A stretch of 21,911 bases of DNA from contig QNFD01000005.1 in the NCBI GenBank assembly GCA_003645435.1, forward strand, positions 1-21,911. Direction: 5' to 3'. The notes beneath the pieces are model-generated. The model saw nothing but the letters and a program-made list of their open reading frames with translations, was not told the origin of the DNA and searched no databases. A program made the position numbers and the translations under genes. This document shows, one piece after another, positions 1 through 8,509 of this stretch (positions are counted from its first letter, which is position 1; each line of letters starts with the position of its first letter). The DNA is from Gammaproteobacteria bacterium (GTDB lineage Bacteria; Pseudomonadota; Gammaproteobacteria; GCA-001735895).

Positions 1-192
1 AACCAGTTCCCCGGATGCCTGCAACTGATCGATTACTTTTTCAAAAGCAGCAATTACTTCTGGAATAGCGGCCGGGTTACCACCACCCATCATAATCATA
101 TCATCCTGCAGCAAGCCCTCGTTCAAATCATCCATCAAGTGGGTAATGCCCGAGTAACCCGCGAAACGATTACCGAAATCAGAGAAATTCAT
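1..192 (-). CDS. avtA: Valine-pyruvate aminotransferase, N-terminal part (runs off the window)
   Basis: Only the first 64 codons are present; the rest lies beyond position 1. The start is an ATG at 190-192 read on the minus strand, and the peptide opens MNFSDFGNRFAGYSGITHLM. It continues with a GGGNPA motif, as in E. coli AvtA, which has the same short N-terminal arm followed by 'SGI..LM.DLN.G' and 'LGGGNPA'. AvtA is a PLP-dependent class I aminotransferase that exchanges amino groups between valine, alanine and alpha-aminobutyrate and their keto acids. The catalytic lysine is outside the window. It is divergent from the thioesterase gene, with about 150 bp between them. Identification rests on recalled similarity of the N-terminus alone, but the match is distinctive. 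Confidence 0.85.
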   Translation of the reverse strand, partial: MNFSDFGNRFAGYSGITHLMDDLNEGLLQDDMIMMGGGNPAAIPEVIAAFEKVIDQLQASGELV

Positions 193-345
193 CTTGTGTC
201 TTCTATCAGGGTCAATAACCCAAGCATAACTTAATTTCCTCGAAGTATGGCAAGTAAAAGGTATGCATCCCCGGACCTTTAAGGGTGAGATTTTTGCTAA
301 ACTGTCCGTTGTTTATATGTAATTTAAATAAAGGCTTCAACACTC

Positions 346-762
346 ATGGACTACGCACACCGACTCAGCTTCAAGGTCAGGGACTACGAATGCGATTTAC
401 AGGGCGTAGTGAACAATGCCGTACATCAAAATTATCTGGAACACGCACGACACGAATTCCTGCGGGAACGAGGTATTAATTTTGCCGCTATGACTGCCCG
501 GGGAATCCATCTAATTGTAATACGCGCGGAACTGGACTACCGACAGCCCCTGAAAAGTAGCGATGAATTTACGGTTTGCAGCAATGTGCTAAGGAAGACC
601 CGGCTGCGTTTCGAATTCCTGCAGGATATATTCCGTAGTTCAGATCAGCAATTGATGCTGCAGGCACGCATTATCGGTACATCCCTGAATGAGAACGGAA
701 GACCTTTTGTCGCACAAGAGCTAAGTCAGCTATTCAGTGACCAGGCATCGACCGGTATTTGA
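346..762 (+). CDS. Acyl-CoA thioesterase, 4-hydroxybenzoyl-CoA thioesterase / YbgC-like hotdog family
   Basis: A 138-residue single-domain protein, the usual size for this family. Near the N-terminus it has the signature of 4HBT-type hotdog enzymes: VRDYECDLQGVVNNAVHQNY (residues 11-30) followed by LEHAR. Asp17 is in the place of the catalytic Asp, with the 'G.V.N..Y' pattern and the central hotdog helix after it. Such enzymes hydrolyse acyl-CoA thioesters in the cytoplasm; substrate range cannot be read from the sequence. A purine-rich AAAGG about 11 nt before the ATG serves as ribosome binding site. There is no signal peptide. It is the first plus-strand gene before fabI, about 300 bp away, so cotranscription is uncertain. 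Confidence 0.85.
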   Translation: MDYAHRLSFKVRDYECDLQGVVNNAVHQNYLEHARHEFLRERGINFAAMTARGIHLIVIRAELDYRQPLKSSDEFTVCSNVLRKTRLRFEFLQDIFRSSDQQLMLQARIIGTSLNENGRPFVAQELSQLFSDQASTGI

Positions 763-1065
763 ACAGGTCCCTGAGTTTGCACACTGACAGGTTGTTTGAA
801 TTCCCTCTAATGTAGGGAAATATTCTGAAAGGATCCGATTCATTAATAACTTAGTGATTGCATCATTTCTATGACATTGAGAGAATGAGTTGCCTGGGAG
901 CAATTCATCTTCGAATTTTCAGGGGATGAGAATAGCAAGGGTAAAATCTTGTTGTCTCACGACATCTCTGCTTAACAGCGGTCATACAAAACGCTAACCG
1001 CGTGTTCAGCCAGGAAATTCGAAGTAATCGAGATTTCCAGTAATTTTTCTACTTCAGGGTTTATG
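763..1065 (+). other. Intergenic region upstream of fabI, no gene
   Basis: This 303-bp stretch contains no convincing ORF or RNA gene. Two small inverted repeats stand out. One is TTCCCT/AGGGAA at 801-819 with a 7-nt loop. The other is a larger hairpin at 1013-1038 close to the fabI ribosome binding site, described separately. I could not settle on a sigma-70 promoter. The length suggests fabI has its own promoter here rather than depending on the thioesterase gene. Confidence 0.5.
1013..1038 (+). promoter_or_regulatory. Hairpin in the fabI leader, possible attenuator
   Basis: The arms GGAAATTCGA (1013-1022) and TCGAGATTTCC (1028-1038) pair over about 10 bp with one bulged G around an AGTAA loop. 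Two bases later comes TAATTTTTCT, so the arrangement resembles a weak intrinsic terminator or attenuator 17 nt before the fabI Shine-Dalgarno (AGGG, 1056-1059). The stem is AT-rich, so termination would be inefficient. The role is inferred from sequence only. Confidence 0.35.
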
Positions 1066-1854
1066 ATGGGATTTCTAGCCGGTAAAAAAGCACTTATTGT
1101 TGGCATCGCCAGCAACCGTTCAATCGCATACGGCATCGCACGAGCGATGCATCGAGAGGGCGCTGAGTTAGCATTCAGCTACGCCAGTGAAAGACTCAAA
1201 TCCCGGGTTGAGAAATTTGCCGCCGAGTTTGGTTCGGACATCGTGATTCCCTGTGATGTTTCCATCGACAGCGAGATTACCGGCCTGTTTGAGCAACTCG
1301 GCAAACATTGGGATTCACTCGATATCATGGTTCATTCGGTGGCATTCGCACCTCGCGAGGCGCTCGATGGCGACTATCTGGAAAACCTCGACCGCGAGGG
1401 GTTTCGTATCGCCCATGACATCAGTTCCTATAGCCTGGCTGCGATGGCCAAGGCAGGGCGTGCGATGATGCAAAATACAAATGGCGCAATTATCACTATG
1501 ACCTACCTGGGATCGGAACGAGCCCTGCCTAACTACAACGTGATGGGGGTTGCCAAGGCAAGCCTGGAAGCAAATGTCAGATATCTGGCGGCAGCACTGG
1601 GGCCGGAAGGTATTCGGGTTAATTCAATTTCCGCGGGCCCTCTTAAGACCCTGGCATCTGCAGGAATAGGCAGCTTCAAGAAGATCCTCGATGAAGTGGC
1701 CCACAATTCCCCTCTGAGGCGTAACGTGACGATTGAAGATGTCGGCAACACAGCCGCTTTTTTATGTTCGGACCTGGCCTCGGGTATTACCGGGGAAAAT
1801 ATATACGTCGATTCGGGTTATAACATCGTCAGCATGGGTGTGCTGGATTCATAA
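1066..1854 (+). CDS. fabI: Enoyl-[acyl-carrier-protein] reductase (NADH), FabI
   Basis: FabI reduces the trans-2 enoyl group of enoyl-ACP in the last step of each fatty-acid elongation cycle. From the second ATG (1066) the product is 262 residues starting [13 protein letters not shown]. This matches the E. coli FabI N-terminus and gives a 6-nt spacing from AGGG at 1056-1059. The ATG directly before it (1063) would leave only 3 nt. The nucleotide-binding start ([13 protein letters not shown]), Tyr147 in TYLGSE, and Tyr157 and Lys164 in [11 protein letters not shown] are all present, as is the SAGP segment of the substrate loop. Residue 93, Gly in E. coli and part of the triclosan pocket, is Ala here (HSVAFAP), as in several natural FabI proteins. 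The C-terminus ends [10 protein letters not shown] plus a short tail. It is convergent with ppiD. Confidence 0.96.
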   Translation: MGFLAGKKALIVGIASNRSIAYGIARAMHREGAELAFSYASERLKSRVEKFAAEFGSDIVIPCDVSIDSEITGLFEQLGKHWDSLDIMVHSVAFAPREALDGDYLENLDREGFRIAHDISSYSLAAMAKAGRAMMQNTNGAIITMTYLGSERALPNYNVMGVAKASLEANVRYLAAALGPEGIRVNSISAGPLKTLASAGIGSFKKILDEVAHNSPLRRNVTIEDVGNTAAFLCSDLASGITGENIYVDSGYNIVSMGVLDS

Positions 1855-1958
1855 TCATCCGCGGTTCGGGTTTTGCAATCGCTATGCCCTACTATGTTAG
1901 GGAGCCTCTGCTTAGTTCTGAGTGATACAGATACGCGGTTAAAATAAGGCCAGTGAAG

Positions 1959-3851
1959 CTACTCGAGTTCGCTGAGTGGTGTTTTGACAACATCTGCACT
2001 GCCGGCAACTGCTTTTAAAACCGACTGGTACTCGACTGCCGCGCTTGCCGCGGCCAAAGCCTTGATGCGTTCGACATCAACCTCCCAGTCATTCGATATA
2101 ACACCCGATAGTTCCAGCAGCGAATAATCTCCGCTGCGCTGCGCCAGGCCTTCAAATACCGGGCCGGATGTCGGCTTACTCATGGAAAAAATGCGCTGCA
2201 GTAACTCTCGATCAAACTCAGGGCTATCTCTCTTAACAAAGCCCTGGTCGATTACCTGAAGATCCCAGTCAGCGGCTATCTGGTCCAGATCACCACCGTT
2301 TCTCAGGACCTCCAGTGCCTCTTTCCCAAGCCGAATATTGTCATCTCCGGCCTTTTGCCTTTTCAGTTCCGTGACTATTACCTGCCTTACGTCATCCAGC
2401 GGCATTTGTTCTGCGGGACGGTACTCGTTCAAATGAAGAAATACAATACGATTGTCCGCGAGTTCAATCGCCTCGCTATTGATGCCCTCACGCAATATTT
2501 CATTCGAGAAGGCGCTGTTACGGATTTTAGACTCGCGCGCAATACCTGTACCCGAGTTTCGATCAAACCACTCCGAGGTCATTAACTCAAGCCCTAGCTG
2601 GTCCGCTGCGGGTAGTAGTGAATCGGATTGCTCATAAGCCAGGTTTGAAAGATTTTCCACTATATCAAAAATCTGATTTTCCACCATTTCCGACTTTATC
2701 TCATCTTCAATCTCGGCTCTGACTTCTTCAAAGGCCCTGGTCCCTCCCCCTCTTATCGCATCGAGCTTAATCAAGTGCCAGCCAAAAGCTGTTCTCACTG
2801 GCTCGCTCAACTCACCAACCTGCATTTGAAATAAGGCATCCTCGAAGGGTTGCACCATTACTCCAGATTCAATTTCACCCAGGTTTCCGCCGTCGGCAGA
2901 CGATCCAGGGTCCTGTGAAAACTCTCGAGCCACGCCGGTAAAATCATCCGTCTCTATAATCTGCGCTCTCAGCTCCTGAAGACGTAGATTCACCTGTTCG
3001 ATGTTTTCATCTGAAGCGCCTTCTTCTACGGTGAGCAGAATGTGGCTGGCGGTTCTAATCTCGGCTGCGGTATAACTATCTCTTGCCTGTTCATAACGAT
3101 CAAGAATCAGCTCATCGTCAACCTCGACTAATGCTTTTATGCTATCCAGGTTCAACTCCAGATAATCGATCTTAGCTTGCTCAGGCGTCATATATCGATT
3201 CGCATTGCCTGCAAAGTAATCCTCAATTTCTGTCTCGCCAACGCTGAAGGCTTCGGCATTCAGGGGACGGGTTACGACACGAATTTTGCGTGTCTGGCTA
3301 GACAGGCTGGCAAACTGTTTCTCGCGATCGGGCACCGTAAAGGCGGTAACATTGACCGCAGTCTGCAACTGGCCCATGATTTGAGTTTGACGGAACTCCT
3401 GTTCAAAACCCCGAATCGAATATCCCACAGAAGCGAGCTGGGCCTCATAAATAGATTGGTCGAATTGACCATCAATCTGAAAATCCTGCTGCGCGCGAAT
3501 TAACTCACCAAGCTGTTTTTTACTAATACTATACTGCTTTTTTAAGCTGTACTGACGCAGCGCTGTTTCCTCAATCATCTGGGTTAGTACCTGATTTTTG
3601 AGCAGGGTTTCATCGCCAAATGCTACCGGGATCGCGCCCCCAAAAGCCCTCGTCAAGCGCTGTCGATAATTGGCATAGGCTGTATCAAAGTTTTGTGCGC
3701 TGATATCTTCGCCGTTGACCGTAGCAGCAACTACCGCCTCGCCCCCACCGAGGTAGGAATTTACTCCCCAGAGCGCAAATGGGACGCTAATCAGGAATAT
3801 AATGGCGTAGGCAATCCAGCCGGTTGTCTTATCTCTTATCGCTTGCAGCAT
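1959..3851 (-). CDS. ppiD: Membrane-anchored periplasmic folding factor PpiD (SurA_N-like and parvulin PPIase domains)
   Basis: The 630-residue protein has one N-terminal transmembrane segment (about residues 12-31, AYAIIFLISVPFALWGV) after a short positive cytoplasmic tail, then a large periplasmic part. This is the PpiD layout and close to the usual length. Residues about 40-180 form the SurA_N-like chaperone region. A parvulin domain lies at about 264-367, with ASHILL, EFSQDPGSSADGGNLG and TAFGWHLIKL, so the rotamase fold is well kept, although E. coli PpiD itself has little or no isomerase activity. PpiD sits beside the Sec translocon and helps proteins emerging into the periplasm. The gene follows hupB, tRNA-Val and tRNA-Asp on the same strand, with a hairpin at 3890-3912 between it and the tRNAs. 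Confidence 0.93.
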   Translation of the reverse strand: MLQAIRDKTTGWIAYAIIFLISVPFALWGVNSYLGGGEAVVAATVNGEDISAQNFDTAYANYRQRLTRAFGGAIPVAFGDETLLKNQVLTQMIEETALRQYSLKKQYSISKKQLGELIRAQQDFQIDGQFDQSIYEAQLASVGYSIRGFEQEFRQTQIMGQLQTAVNVTAFTVPDREKQFASLSSQTRKIRVVTRPLNAEAFSVGETEIEDYFAGNANRYMTPEQAKIDYLELNLDSIKALVEVDDELILDRYEQARDSYTAAEIRTASHILLTVEEGASDENIEQVNLRLQELRAQIIETDDFTGVAREFSQDPGSSADGGNLGEIESGVMVQPFEDALFQMQVGELSEPVRTAFGWHLIKLDAIRGGGTRAFEEVRAEIEDEIKSEMVENQIFDIVENLSNLAYEQSDSLLPAADQLGLELMTSEWFDRNSGTGIARESKIRNSAFSNEILREGINSEAIELADNRIVFLHLNEYRPAEQMPLDDVRQVIVTELKRQKAGDDNIRLGKEALEVLRNGGDLDQIAADWDLQVIDQGFVKRDSPEFDRELLQRIFSMSKPTSGPVFEGLAQRSGDYSLLELSGVISNDWEVDVERIKALAAASAAVEYQSVLKAVAGSADVVKTPLSELE

Positions 3852-3889
3852 GATAGATATTCACTACACGGGGCGGGTTAGTTTAGGAG

Positions 3890-3912
3890 AAAGCGCTACT
3901 AAATAGCGCTTT
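3890..3912 (-). terminator. Strong hairpin between tRNA-Asp and ppiD, terminator- or processing-like
   Basis: AAAGCGCTA (3890-3898) and TAGCGCTTT (3904-3912) form a perfect 9-bp stem with a 5-nt loop. Read on the minus strand it begins 6 nt after the tRNA-Asp CCA end, and its 3' arm ends in UUU followed by CUCC. Read on the plus strand it is followed by TTTTATA. It could be a partial terminator that reduces readthrough from the hupB-tRNA unit into ppiD, or a structure that sets the tRNA 3' end. The short U run makes efficient termination doubtful. Confidence 0.45.
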
Positions 3913-3918
3913 TATAGC

Positions 3919-3995
3919 TGGCGGAGTGGACGGGACTCGAACCCGCGACCCCCGGCGTGACAGGCCGGTATTCTAACCAACTGAACTACCACTCC
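3919..3995 (-). tRNA. tRNA-Asp (GTC)
   Basis: A 77-nt cloverleaf read on the minus strand. The acceptor GGAGTGG pairs with CCACTCC, the anticodon loop carries GTC, the T-loop is GTTCGAGTC, and the CCA end is encoded (TGG at 3919-3921 on the plus strand). It lies 11 bp downstream of tRNA-Val, so both probably come from one transcript. Confidence 0.97.
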
Positions 3996-4006
3996 TGATC
4001 AGTAAA

Positions 4007-4082
4007 TGGTGGGTGCTGAGGGGATCGAACCCCCGACCCTCGCCTTGTAAGGGCGATGCTCTCCCAGCTGAGCTAAGCACCC
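4007..4082 (-). tRNA. tRNA-Val (TAC)
   Basis: A 76-nt cloverleaf on the minus strand. The acceptor GGGTGCT pairs with AGCACCC, the anticodon loop CTTACAA holds TAC, the T-loop is GTTCGATCC, and CCA is encoded. Its 5' end is only 16 bp after the hupB stop codon with no terminator between, so it probably matures from the hupB transcript. Confidence 0.97.
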
Positions 4083-4098
4083 GGTCGCTGAAGGCGCG

Positions 4099-4371
4099 CT
4101 AGTTTACAGCGTCTTTCAGGGCTTTGCCAGCCTTAAATGCCGGAACATTTGATGCCTTAATCTGGATGGTTTCACCAGTGCGAGGATTACGTCCGGCGCG
4201 AGCTTCACGGTGACGAACGAGGAAAGTTCCAAAGCCAACCACGGTTACCTGATCACCAGATTTCAGCGCTTCAGTAACAGTAGCGATAACGCCATCAACG
4301 GCACGAGCAGCATCGGCTTTACTCATTTCAGTTTTATTCGAAACAGCATCAATTAGTTCAGATTTATTCAT
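4099..4371 (-). CDS. hupB: DNA-binding protein HU (beta-type)
   Basis: A 90-residue HU protein starting [11 protein letters not shown] and ending [13 protein letters not shown], the standard HU length. An in-frame ATG 14 codons upstream exists, but that extension ([14 protein letters not shown]) is unlike any HU, and the internal ATG has GGAAAA about 9 nt before it. The DNA-binding arm [14 protein letters not shown] is canonical, with the invariant Pro at its tip, and GFGTF sits before it. HU bends and compacts DNA without sequence preference and acts in replication, recombination and repair. The place next to lon matches the hupB locus of gammaproteobacteria. It is followed at 16 bp by tRNA-Val. 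Confidence 0.96.
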   Translation of the reverse strand: MNKSELIDAVSNKTEMSKADAARAVDGVIATVTEALKSGDQVTVVGFGTFLVRHREARAGRNPRTGETIQIKASNVPAFKAGKALKDAVN

Positions 4372-4403
4372 TATATTTTTCCATTGGTTTAGTTGTAGAA
4401 ATA

Positions 4404-4422
4404 CTATCCACACTACGGATAG
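4404..4422 (-). promoter_or_regulatory. Inverted repeat upstream of hupB, operator-like
   Basis: CTATCC (4404-4409) and GGATAG (4417-4422) are perfect inverted arms separated by 7 nt. They lie 33-51 bp upstream of the hupB ATG, inside the region where the promoter must be. A TTGACT lies just upstream on the minus strand, but I find no well-spaced -10 box. The element could be a protein site or a transcript hairpin. Confidence 0.3.
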
Positions 4423-4583
4423 GTAAAAAAGTCAAACTTTATTGGTATTATTTACTGTAGATGATCGTCTATCACATCTCCGATCCATCTCCCCAGAGCT
4501 GCGAATTAAACCAACAGGAGCCCTGAGGGTCAACCTAAATCAGGTAAAAAATGAAAAATTACCATAATAATTATCTCATTTTA

Positions 4584-7022
4584 TCAATGTGCCCTAACCC
4601 CGGTCGATTTTTTCTCCTTTTCTTTCGCTTTAGGTGTACTTGCAGCTTGCTCTGATGTCGACGGTGCCGGCGTGGGTTGGTGTGCAAGCGCCACTTCCAG
4701 CACCTGATCAATCCAGCGAACTGGAATTATTTTCAGTTTGGCCTTGATATTGTCAGGGATCTCAACAAGATCTTTCTCATTTTCCTGGGGTATTAACACG
4801 GTGGTAATGCCACCCCGATGCGCAGCCAAAAGTTTTTCCTTCAATCCACCAATCGGCAATATTTCACCACGCAGGGTAATTTCCCCAGTCATTGCCACTT
4901 CGGCTTTTACCGGAATTTCAGTCAATGCCGAAACCAGTGCCGTACACATGCCAACACCGGCACTCGGGCCATCTTTTGGTGTCGCACCTTCAGGTACATG
5001 AATATGTATATCCTTGTTTTCATTGAAGTCAGGCTTGAGACCGAGCGCATGGGCCCGACTTCGTACCACCGTTAATGCCGCCTGGATAGACTCTTTCATG
5101 ACATCACCCAGTTGCCCGGTTTGCACAAACTTGCCTTTTCCATCAACCACTGCCGATTCAATCGTAAGCAATTCACCACCGACTTCGGTCCAGGCAAGGC
5201 CGGTAACCTGCCCGACCTGATCTTTGTTTTCGGCGGAGCCAAATCGAAAGCGCTTAACACCCAGGAATTTGCTGATATTGTTTGAGGTCACAGTGATCTT
5301 TTTAAGCGATGGTTTGAGCAGCATGCTCTTAACCGTTTTGCGGCAGATCTTGGATATTTCTCGTTCCAGATTTCTGACCCCGGCTTCGCGCGTATATCGC
5401 TGAATAATTTCACGTATCGCACTTTGCTTGATAACGATTTCATCGTCCTTCAGACCATTTTCCTTAATTTGTTTGGGCACCAGATATTTCATTGCTATAT
5501 TCAGTTTTTCATCTTCCGTGTAACCAGGAATACGGATTACTTCCATGCGATCCAGCAACGGGCCTGGAATATTCATACTATTCGAAGTGGCTACAAACAT
5601 GACGTCCGAAAGATCAAAATCGACCTCCATGTAATGATCGGAAAAGGTATGGTTTTGTTCCGGATCGAGTACCTCCAGTAAGGCGGATGCAGGGTCACCG
5701 CGAAAATCCATCGCCATCTTGTCGATCTCGTCGAGCAGGAAGAGTGGGTTTCGCACCTTAACCCTCGACAGGTTTTGAATAATTTTACCCGGCATCGAGC
5801 CGATATAAGTCCGCCTGTGTCCGCGAATCTCGGATTCATCACGTACGCCGCCAAGCGACATTCGTGAAAACTTGCGATTGGTAGCACGCGCAATTGATCG
5901 ACCCAGCGAGGTTTTGCCTACGCCCGGAGGACCTACCAGGCAAAGAATCGGGCCCTTCAGTTTGCGTACGCGTTGCTGCACGGCGAGATACTCAAGAATG
6001 CGCTCCTTGACCTTTTCGAGCCCGTAATGATCTTCCTCGAGCACCTGCTCCGCCGCCGCCAGATCACGTCTAATTTTCGACCTTTTCTTCCAGGGAACGC
6101 TGACCAGCCAATCGATATAATTTCTCACCACGCTGGCCTCAGCGGACATAGGCGACATCATTTTAAGCTTGTTGAGCTCCGAGTCGGCTTTTTCACGAGC
6201 GTCTTTGGACATACCGGACTTTTCAATCTTGTTCGCCAAATCGTCGACTTCGTTGGGTGCGTCTTCCATATCACCCAGCTCTTTCTGAATGGCTTTCATC
6301 TGCTCATTCAAATAGTACTCGCGTTGACTTTTTTCCATTTGCTGTTTGACGCGACCGCGGATTCTTTTCTCGATTTGCATTAAATCGATTTCGCCCTCGA
6401 TCTTGCTCATGATGTGTTCGATGCGTTCACGAGGATCCTGGATTTCGAGGATTTCCTGCTTTTCCTCGAGCTTCAGAGACATATGCGCGGCTATCGTATC
6501 GGCAAGCCGGCTAGGATCATCGATACCGGACAGGGATGTCAGAATTTCAGGCGGCACTTTCTTGTTAAGTTTGACATACTGATCGAATAGATTCAGTACG
6601 GAGCGTAGCAGTACCTCTGCCTCACGGTCATCGGCAAGCACCGGTTTTTCCAGAACCTGGGTCGATGCCGAGAAGTACTCATTGGTTTCCAGAATACTGT
6701 CGATAACTACACGCTCACCACCCTCTACCAGCACCTTAATCGTGCCATCGGGAAGTTTGAGCATTTGCAGGATAGTGGACAGAGTTCCAATCTGATATAA
6801 ATCCGTATGCGAGGGATCATCTACTTCGGCATTTTTTTGCGCCAGGAGCAAAATCTTTTTATTGTCGGCCATTGACGCTTCGAGCGCCAGGATCGACTTT
6901 TCCCGTCCTACAAATAGCGGGATTACCATGTGTGGGTAAACCACGACATCACGCAGCGGTAAAACTGGAATCAGCTGTCTGTTGGGTGTTTCCGCAAGCG
7001 GTGATATTTGGGAATCTGTCAT
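4584..7022 (-). CDS. lon: ATP-dependent protease La (Lon)
   Basis: An 812-residue LonA protease. The N-terminal substrate-binding domain starts at about residue 17 ([20 protein letters not shown]), a coiled-coil helical region follows, and the AAA+ module has Walker A GPPGVGKT at 364-371 (Lys370) and LFLLDEIDK as Walker B. In the C-terminal protease domain the catalytic dyad is visible: Ser687 in KDGPSAG and Lys730 in [14 protein letters not shown]. All core residues are present, so the enzyme should be active. The C-terminal tail after about 785 is Pro/Ala- then Lys-rich. Lon degrades misfolded and specific regulatory proteins in the cytoplasm. The gene lies between clpX and hupB, and a sigma-32-type promoter sits 29-57 bp upstream. 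Confidence 0.98.
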   Translation of the reverse strand: MTDSQISPLAETPNRQLIPVLPLRDVVVYPHMVIPLFVGREKSILALEASMADNKKILLLAQKNAEVDDPSHTDLYQIGTLSTILQMLKLPDGTIKVLVEGGERVVIDSILETNEYFSASTQVLEKPVLADDREAEVLLRSVLNLFDQYVKLNKKVPPEILTSLSGIDDPSRLADTIAAHMSLKLEEKQEILEIQDPRERIEHIMSKIEGEIDLMQIEKRIRGRVKQQMEKSQREYYLNEQMKAIQKELGDMEDAPNEVDDLANKIEKSGMSKDAREKADSELNKLKMMSPMSAEASVVRNYIDWLVSVPWKKRSKIRRDLAAAEQVLEEDHYGLEKVKERILEYLAVQQRVRKLKGPILCLVGPPGVGKTSLGRSIARATNRKFSRMSLGGVRDESEIRGHRRTYIGSMPGKIIQNLSRVKVRNPLFLLDEIDKMAMDFRGDPASALLEVLDPEQNHTFSDHYMEVDFDLSDVMFVATSNSMNIPGPLLDRMEVIRIPGYTEDEKLNIAMKYLVPKQIKENGLKDDEIVIKQSAIREIIQRYTREAGVRNLEREISKICRKTVKSMLLKPSLKKITVTSNNISKFLGVKRFRFGSAENKDQVGQVTGLAWTEVGGELLTIESAVVDGKGKFVQTGQLGDVMKESIQAALTVVRSRAHALGLKPDFNENKDIHIHVPEGATPKDGPSAGVGMCTALVSALTEIPVKAEVAMTGEITLRGEILPIGGLKEKLLAAHRGGITTVLIPQENEKDLVEIPDNIKAKLKIIPVRWIDQVLEVALAHQPTPAPSTSEQAASTPKAKEKEKKSTGVRAH

Positions 7023-7050
7023 TATTGCCTCGAGGACCAGGTGTCAGGTT

Positions 7051-7079
7051 TATATGGGTCTGGAACCCTTCAATTCAAC
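7051..7079 (-). promoter_or_regulatory. Heat-shock (sigma-32 / RpoH) promoter of lon
   Basis: On the minus strand GTTGAAT (7073-7079) is followed after 14 nt by CCCATATA (7051-7058). As recalled, the E. coli lon heat-shock promoter has the same two boxes, GTTGAAT and CCCATATA, with the same 14-nt spacing. The start of transcription would be near 7044, giving a leader of about 22 nt. This suggests lon is induced separately from clpPX. Confidence 0.8.
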
Positions 7080-7117
7080 CCTGACTGTGGGCATTTAAAT
7101 CAGAAGGGACAACCCTG

Positions 7118-8389
7118 CTATTCGTCTGAAGCTACTCGCTGCATCTCGCCACCCTCGTAAATCACGTAGGGTTGGGCTTTACCGTCGATGACGGCAGCGT
7201 CTACGACTATTTTGCTGACGTTTTCCATTGCCGGCAAATCGTACATGATATCCAGCAGCGTATTTTCCAGGATGGTGCGCAACCCACGTGCACCGGTTTT
7301 TCTTTTCATCGCTTTTACTGCGACGGCATTAAGAGAATCAGGGCGGAACTCAATTTCACAGCCCTCGATTTCAAACATTTTCTGGTACTGCTTGGTAATT
7401 GCATTCTTGGGTTCGGTGAGAATTTTCACCAACGCATCTTCATCCAGTTCTTCGAGTGTTGCGACTACCGGTAGTCTGCCGACAAATTCGGGGATCAATC
7501 CATATTTGATCAAATCCTCTGGCTCTACATTACAGATGATTTCGCCGAACAGGCTCTCTTTATCCTTGCTTTTGACGTTGGCTCCGAAACCGATACCGCC
7601 TTTTTCAGACCGATTCAGTATAACCTTATCAAGCCCCGAGAATGCCCCGCCACAGATAAATAAGATTTTCCCCGTGTCTACCTGCAAAAACTCCTGTTGA
7701 GGGTGTTTTCGACCGCCCTGGGGGGGCACAGAGGCAATCGTACCCTCGATTAGTTTCAGTAAGGCTTGCTGTACGCCTTCTCCCGACACATCACGGGTAA
7801 TAGACGGGTTATCCGATTTGCGTGAAATTTTGTCAATTTCATCAATATAGACAATCCCGGTTTGTGCTTTTTCAACATCATAATCACACTTCTGCAAGAG
7901 CTTCTGGATGATATTTTCGACATCTTCCCCCACGTAACCGGCTTCGGTCAGTGTCGTCGCATCGGCTATTGCGAAGGGAACGTTCAACAGACGGGCGAGG
8001 GTCTCCGCAAGTAATGTCTTACCGGACCCGGTAGGCCCGATCAGCAGAATGTTACTTTTGGACAGTTCGATGTCGTCCTTGATATGCCCTACTTCGAGGC
8101 GCTTATAGTGATTATACACGGCAACCGCAAGCACTTTCTTGGCGCGGCCCTGGCCGATTACATACTCATCCAGAACATCGTAAATTTCATGAGGTATTGG
8201 TAGCTTGCTATCGGAATCTTCGCCTTTTTCGTTTATCTCTTCCCTGATAATATCGTTGCAAAGATCAACGCATTCGTCGCAGATGAAAACCGAAGGACCC
8301 GCTATCAACTTTCGCACTTCGTGCTGGCTCTTGCCGCAAAAAGAGCAATATAATAATTTCTCGTCTTTATTGGACTTGTCGCTACTCAT
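7118..8389 (-). CDS. clpX: ClpX, ATPase and unfoldase subunit of ClpXP
   Basis: A 423-residue protein with the full ClpX layout. The N-terminal C4 zinc domain has Cys15, Cys18, Cys37 and Cys40 (YCSFCGK and [10 protein letters not shown]). The AAA+ domain has Walker A GPTGSGKT at 118-125, pore loop GYVG at 151-154 and Walker B IVYIDE at 179-184. The RKH loop is at 227-229 and the IGF ClpP-docking loop at 266-268. ClpX recognises tagged substrates, unfolds them with ATP and feeds them to ClpP. The gene lies 120 bp downstream of clpP on the same strand, in the usual tig-clpP-clpX-lon order. The long gap leaves room for a separate clpX promoter, but none is clear. Confidence 0.98.
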   Translation of the reverse strand: MSSDKSNKDEKLLYCSFCGKSQHEVRKLIAGPSVFICDECVDLCNDIIREEINEKGEDSDSKLPIPHEIYDVLDEYVIGQGRAKKVLAVAVYNHYKRLEVGHIKDDIELSKSNILLIGPTGSGKTLLAETLARLLNVPFAIADATTLTEAGYVGEDVENIIQKLLQKCDYDVEKAQTGIVYIDEIDKISRKSDNPSITRDVSGEGVQQALLKLIEGTIASVPPQGGRKHPQQEFLQVDTGKILFICGGAFSGLDKVILNRSEKGGIGFGANVKSKDKESLFGEIICNVEPEDLIKYGLIPEFVGRLPVVATLEELDEDALVKILTEPKNAITKQYQKMFEIEGCEIEFRPDSLNAVAVKAMKRKTGARGLRTILENTLLDIMYDLPAMENVSKIVVDAAVIDGKAQPYVIYEGGEMQRVASDE

Positions 8390-8509
8390 ATCTACTACCG
8401 CTTGCTGGCCGAAACAGGCAAATTAACAACTCCGAAATAAACAAATATCCCTTAATTGATAATATTAGACCAAACCGGCGAGTACAACTGAAAATATCAC
8501 TAATTATAC

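Noticed and set aside
4372..4413. Longer in-frame start for hupB adding 14 residues
   Set aside because: HU proteins start MNKSEL..., and the extension overlaps the operator-like inverted repeat and leader.
5591..6582. Several ORFs of 78-136 codons antisense to, or in other frames of, lon
   Set aside because: They lie inside a strongly conserved lon frame and their translations are low-complexity reflections of it.
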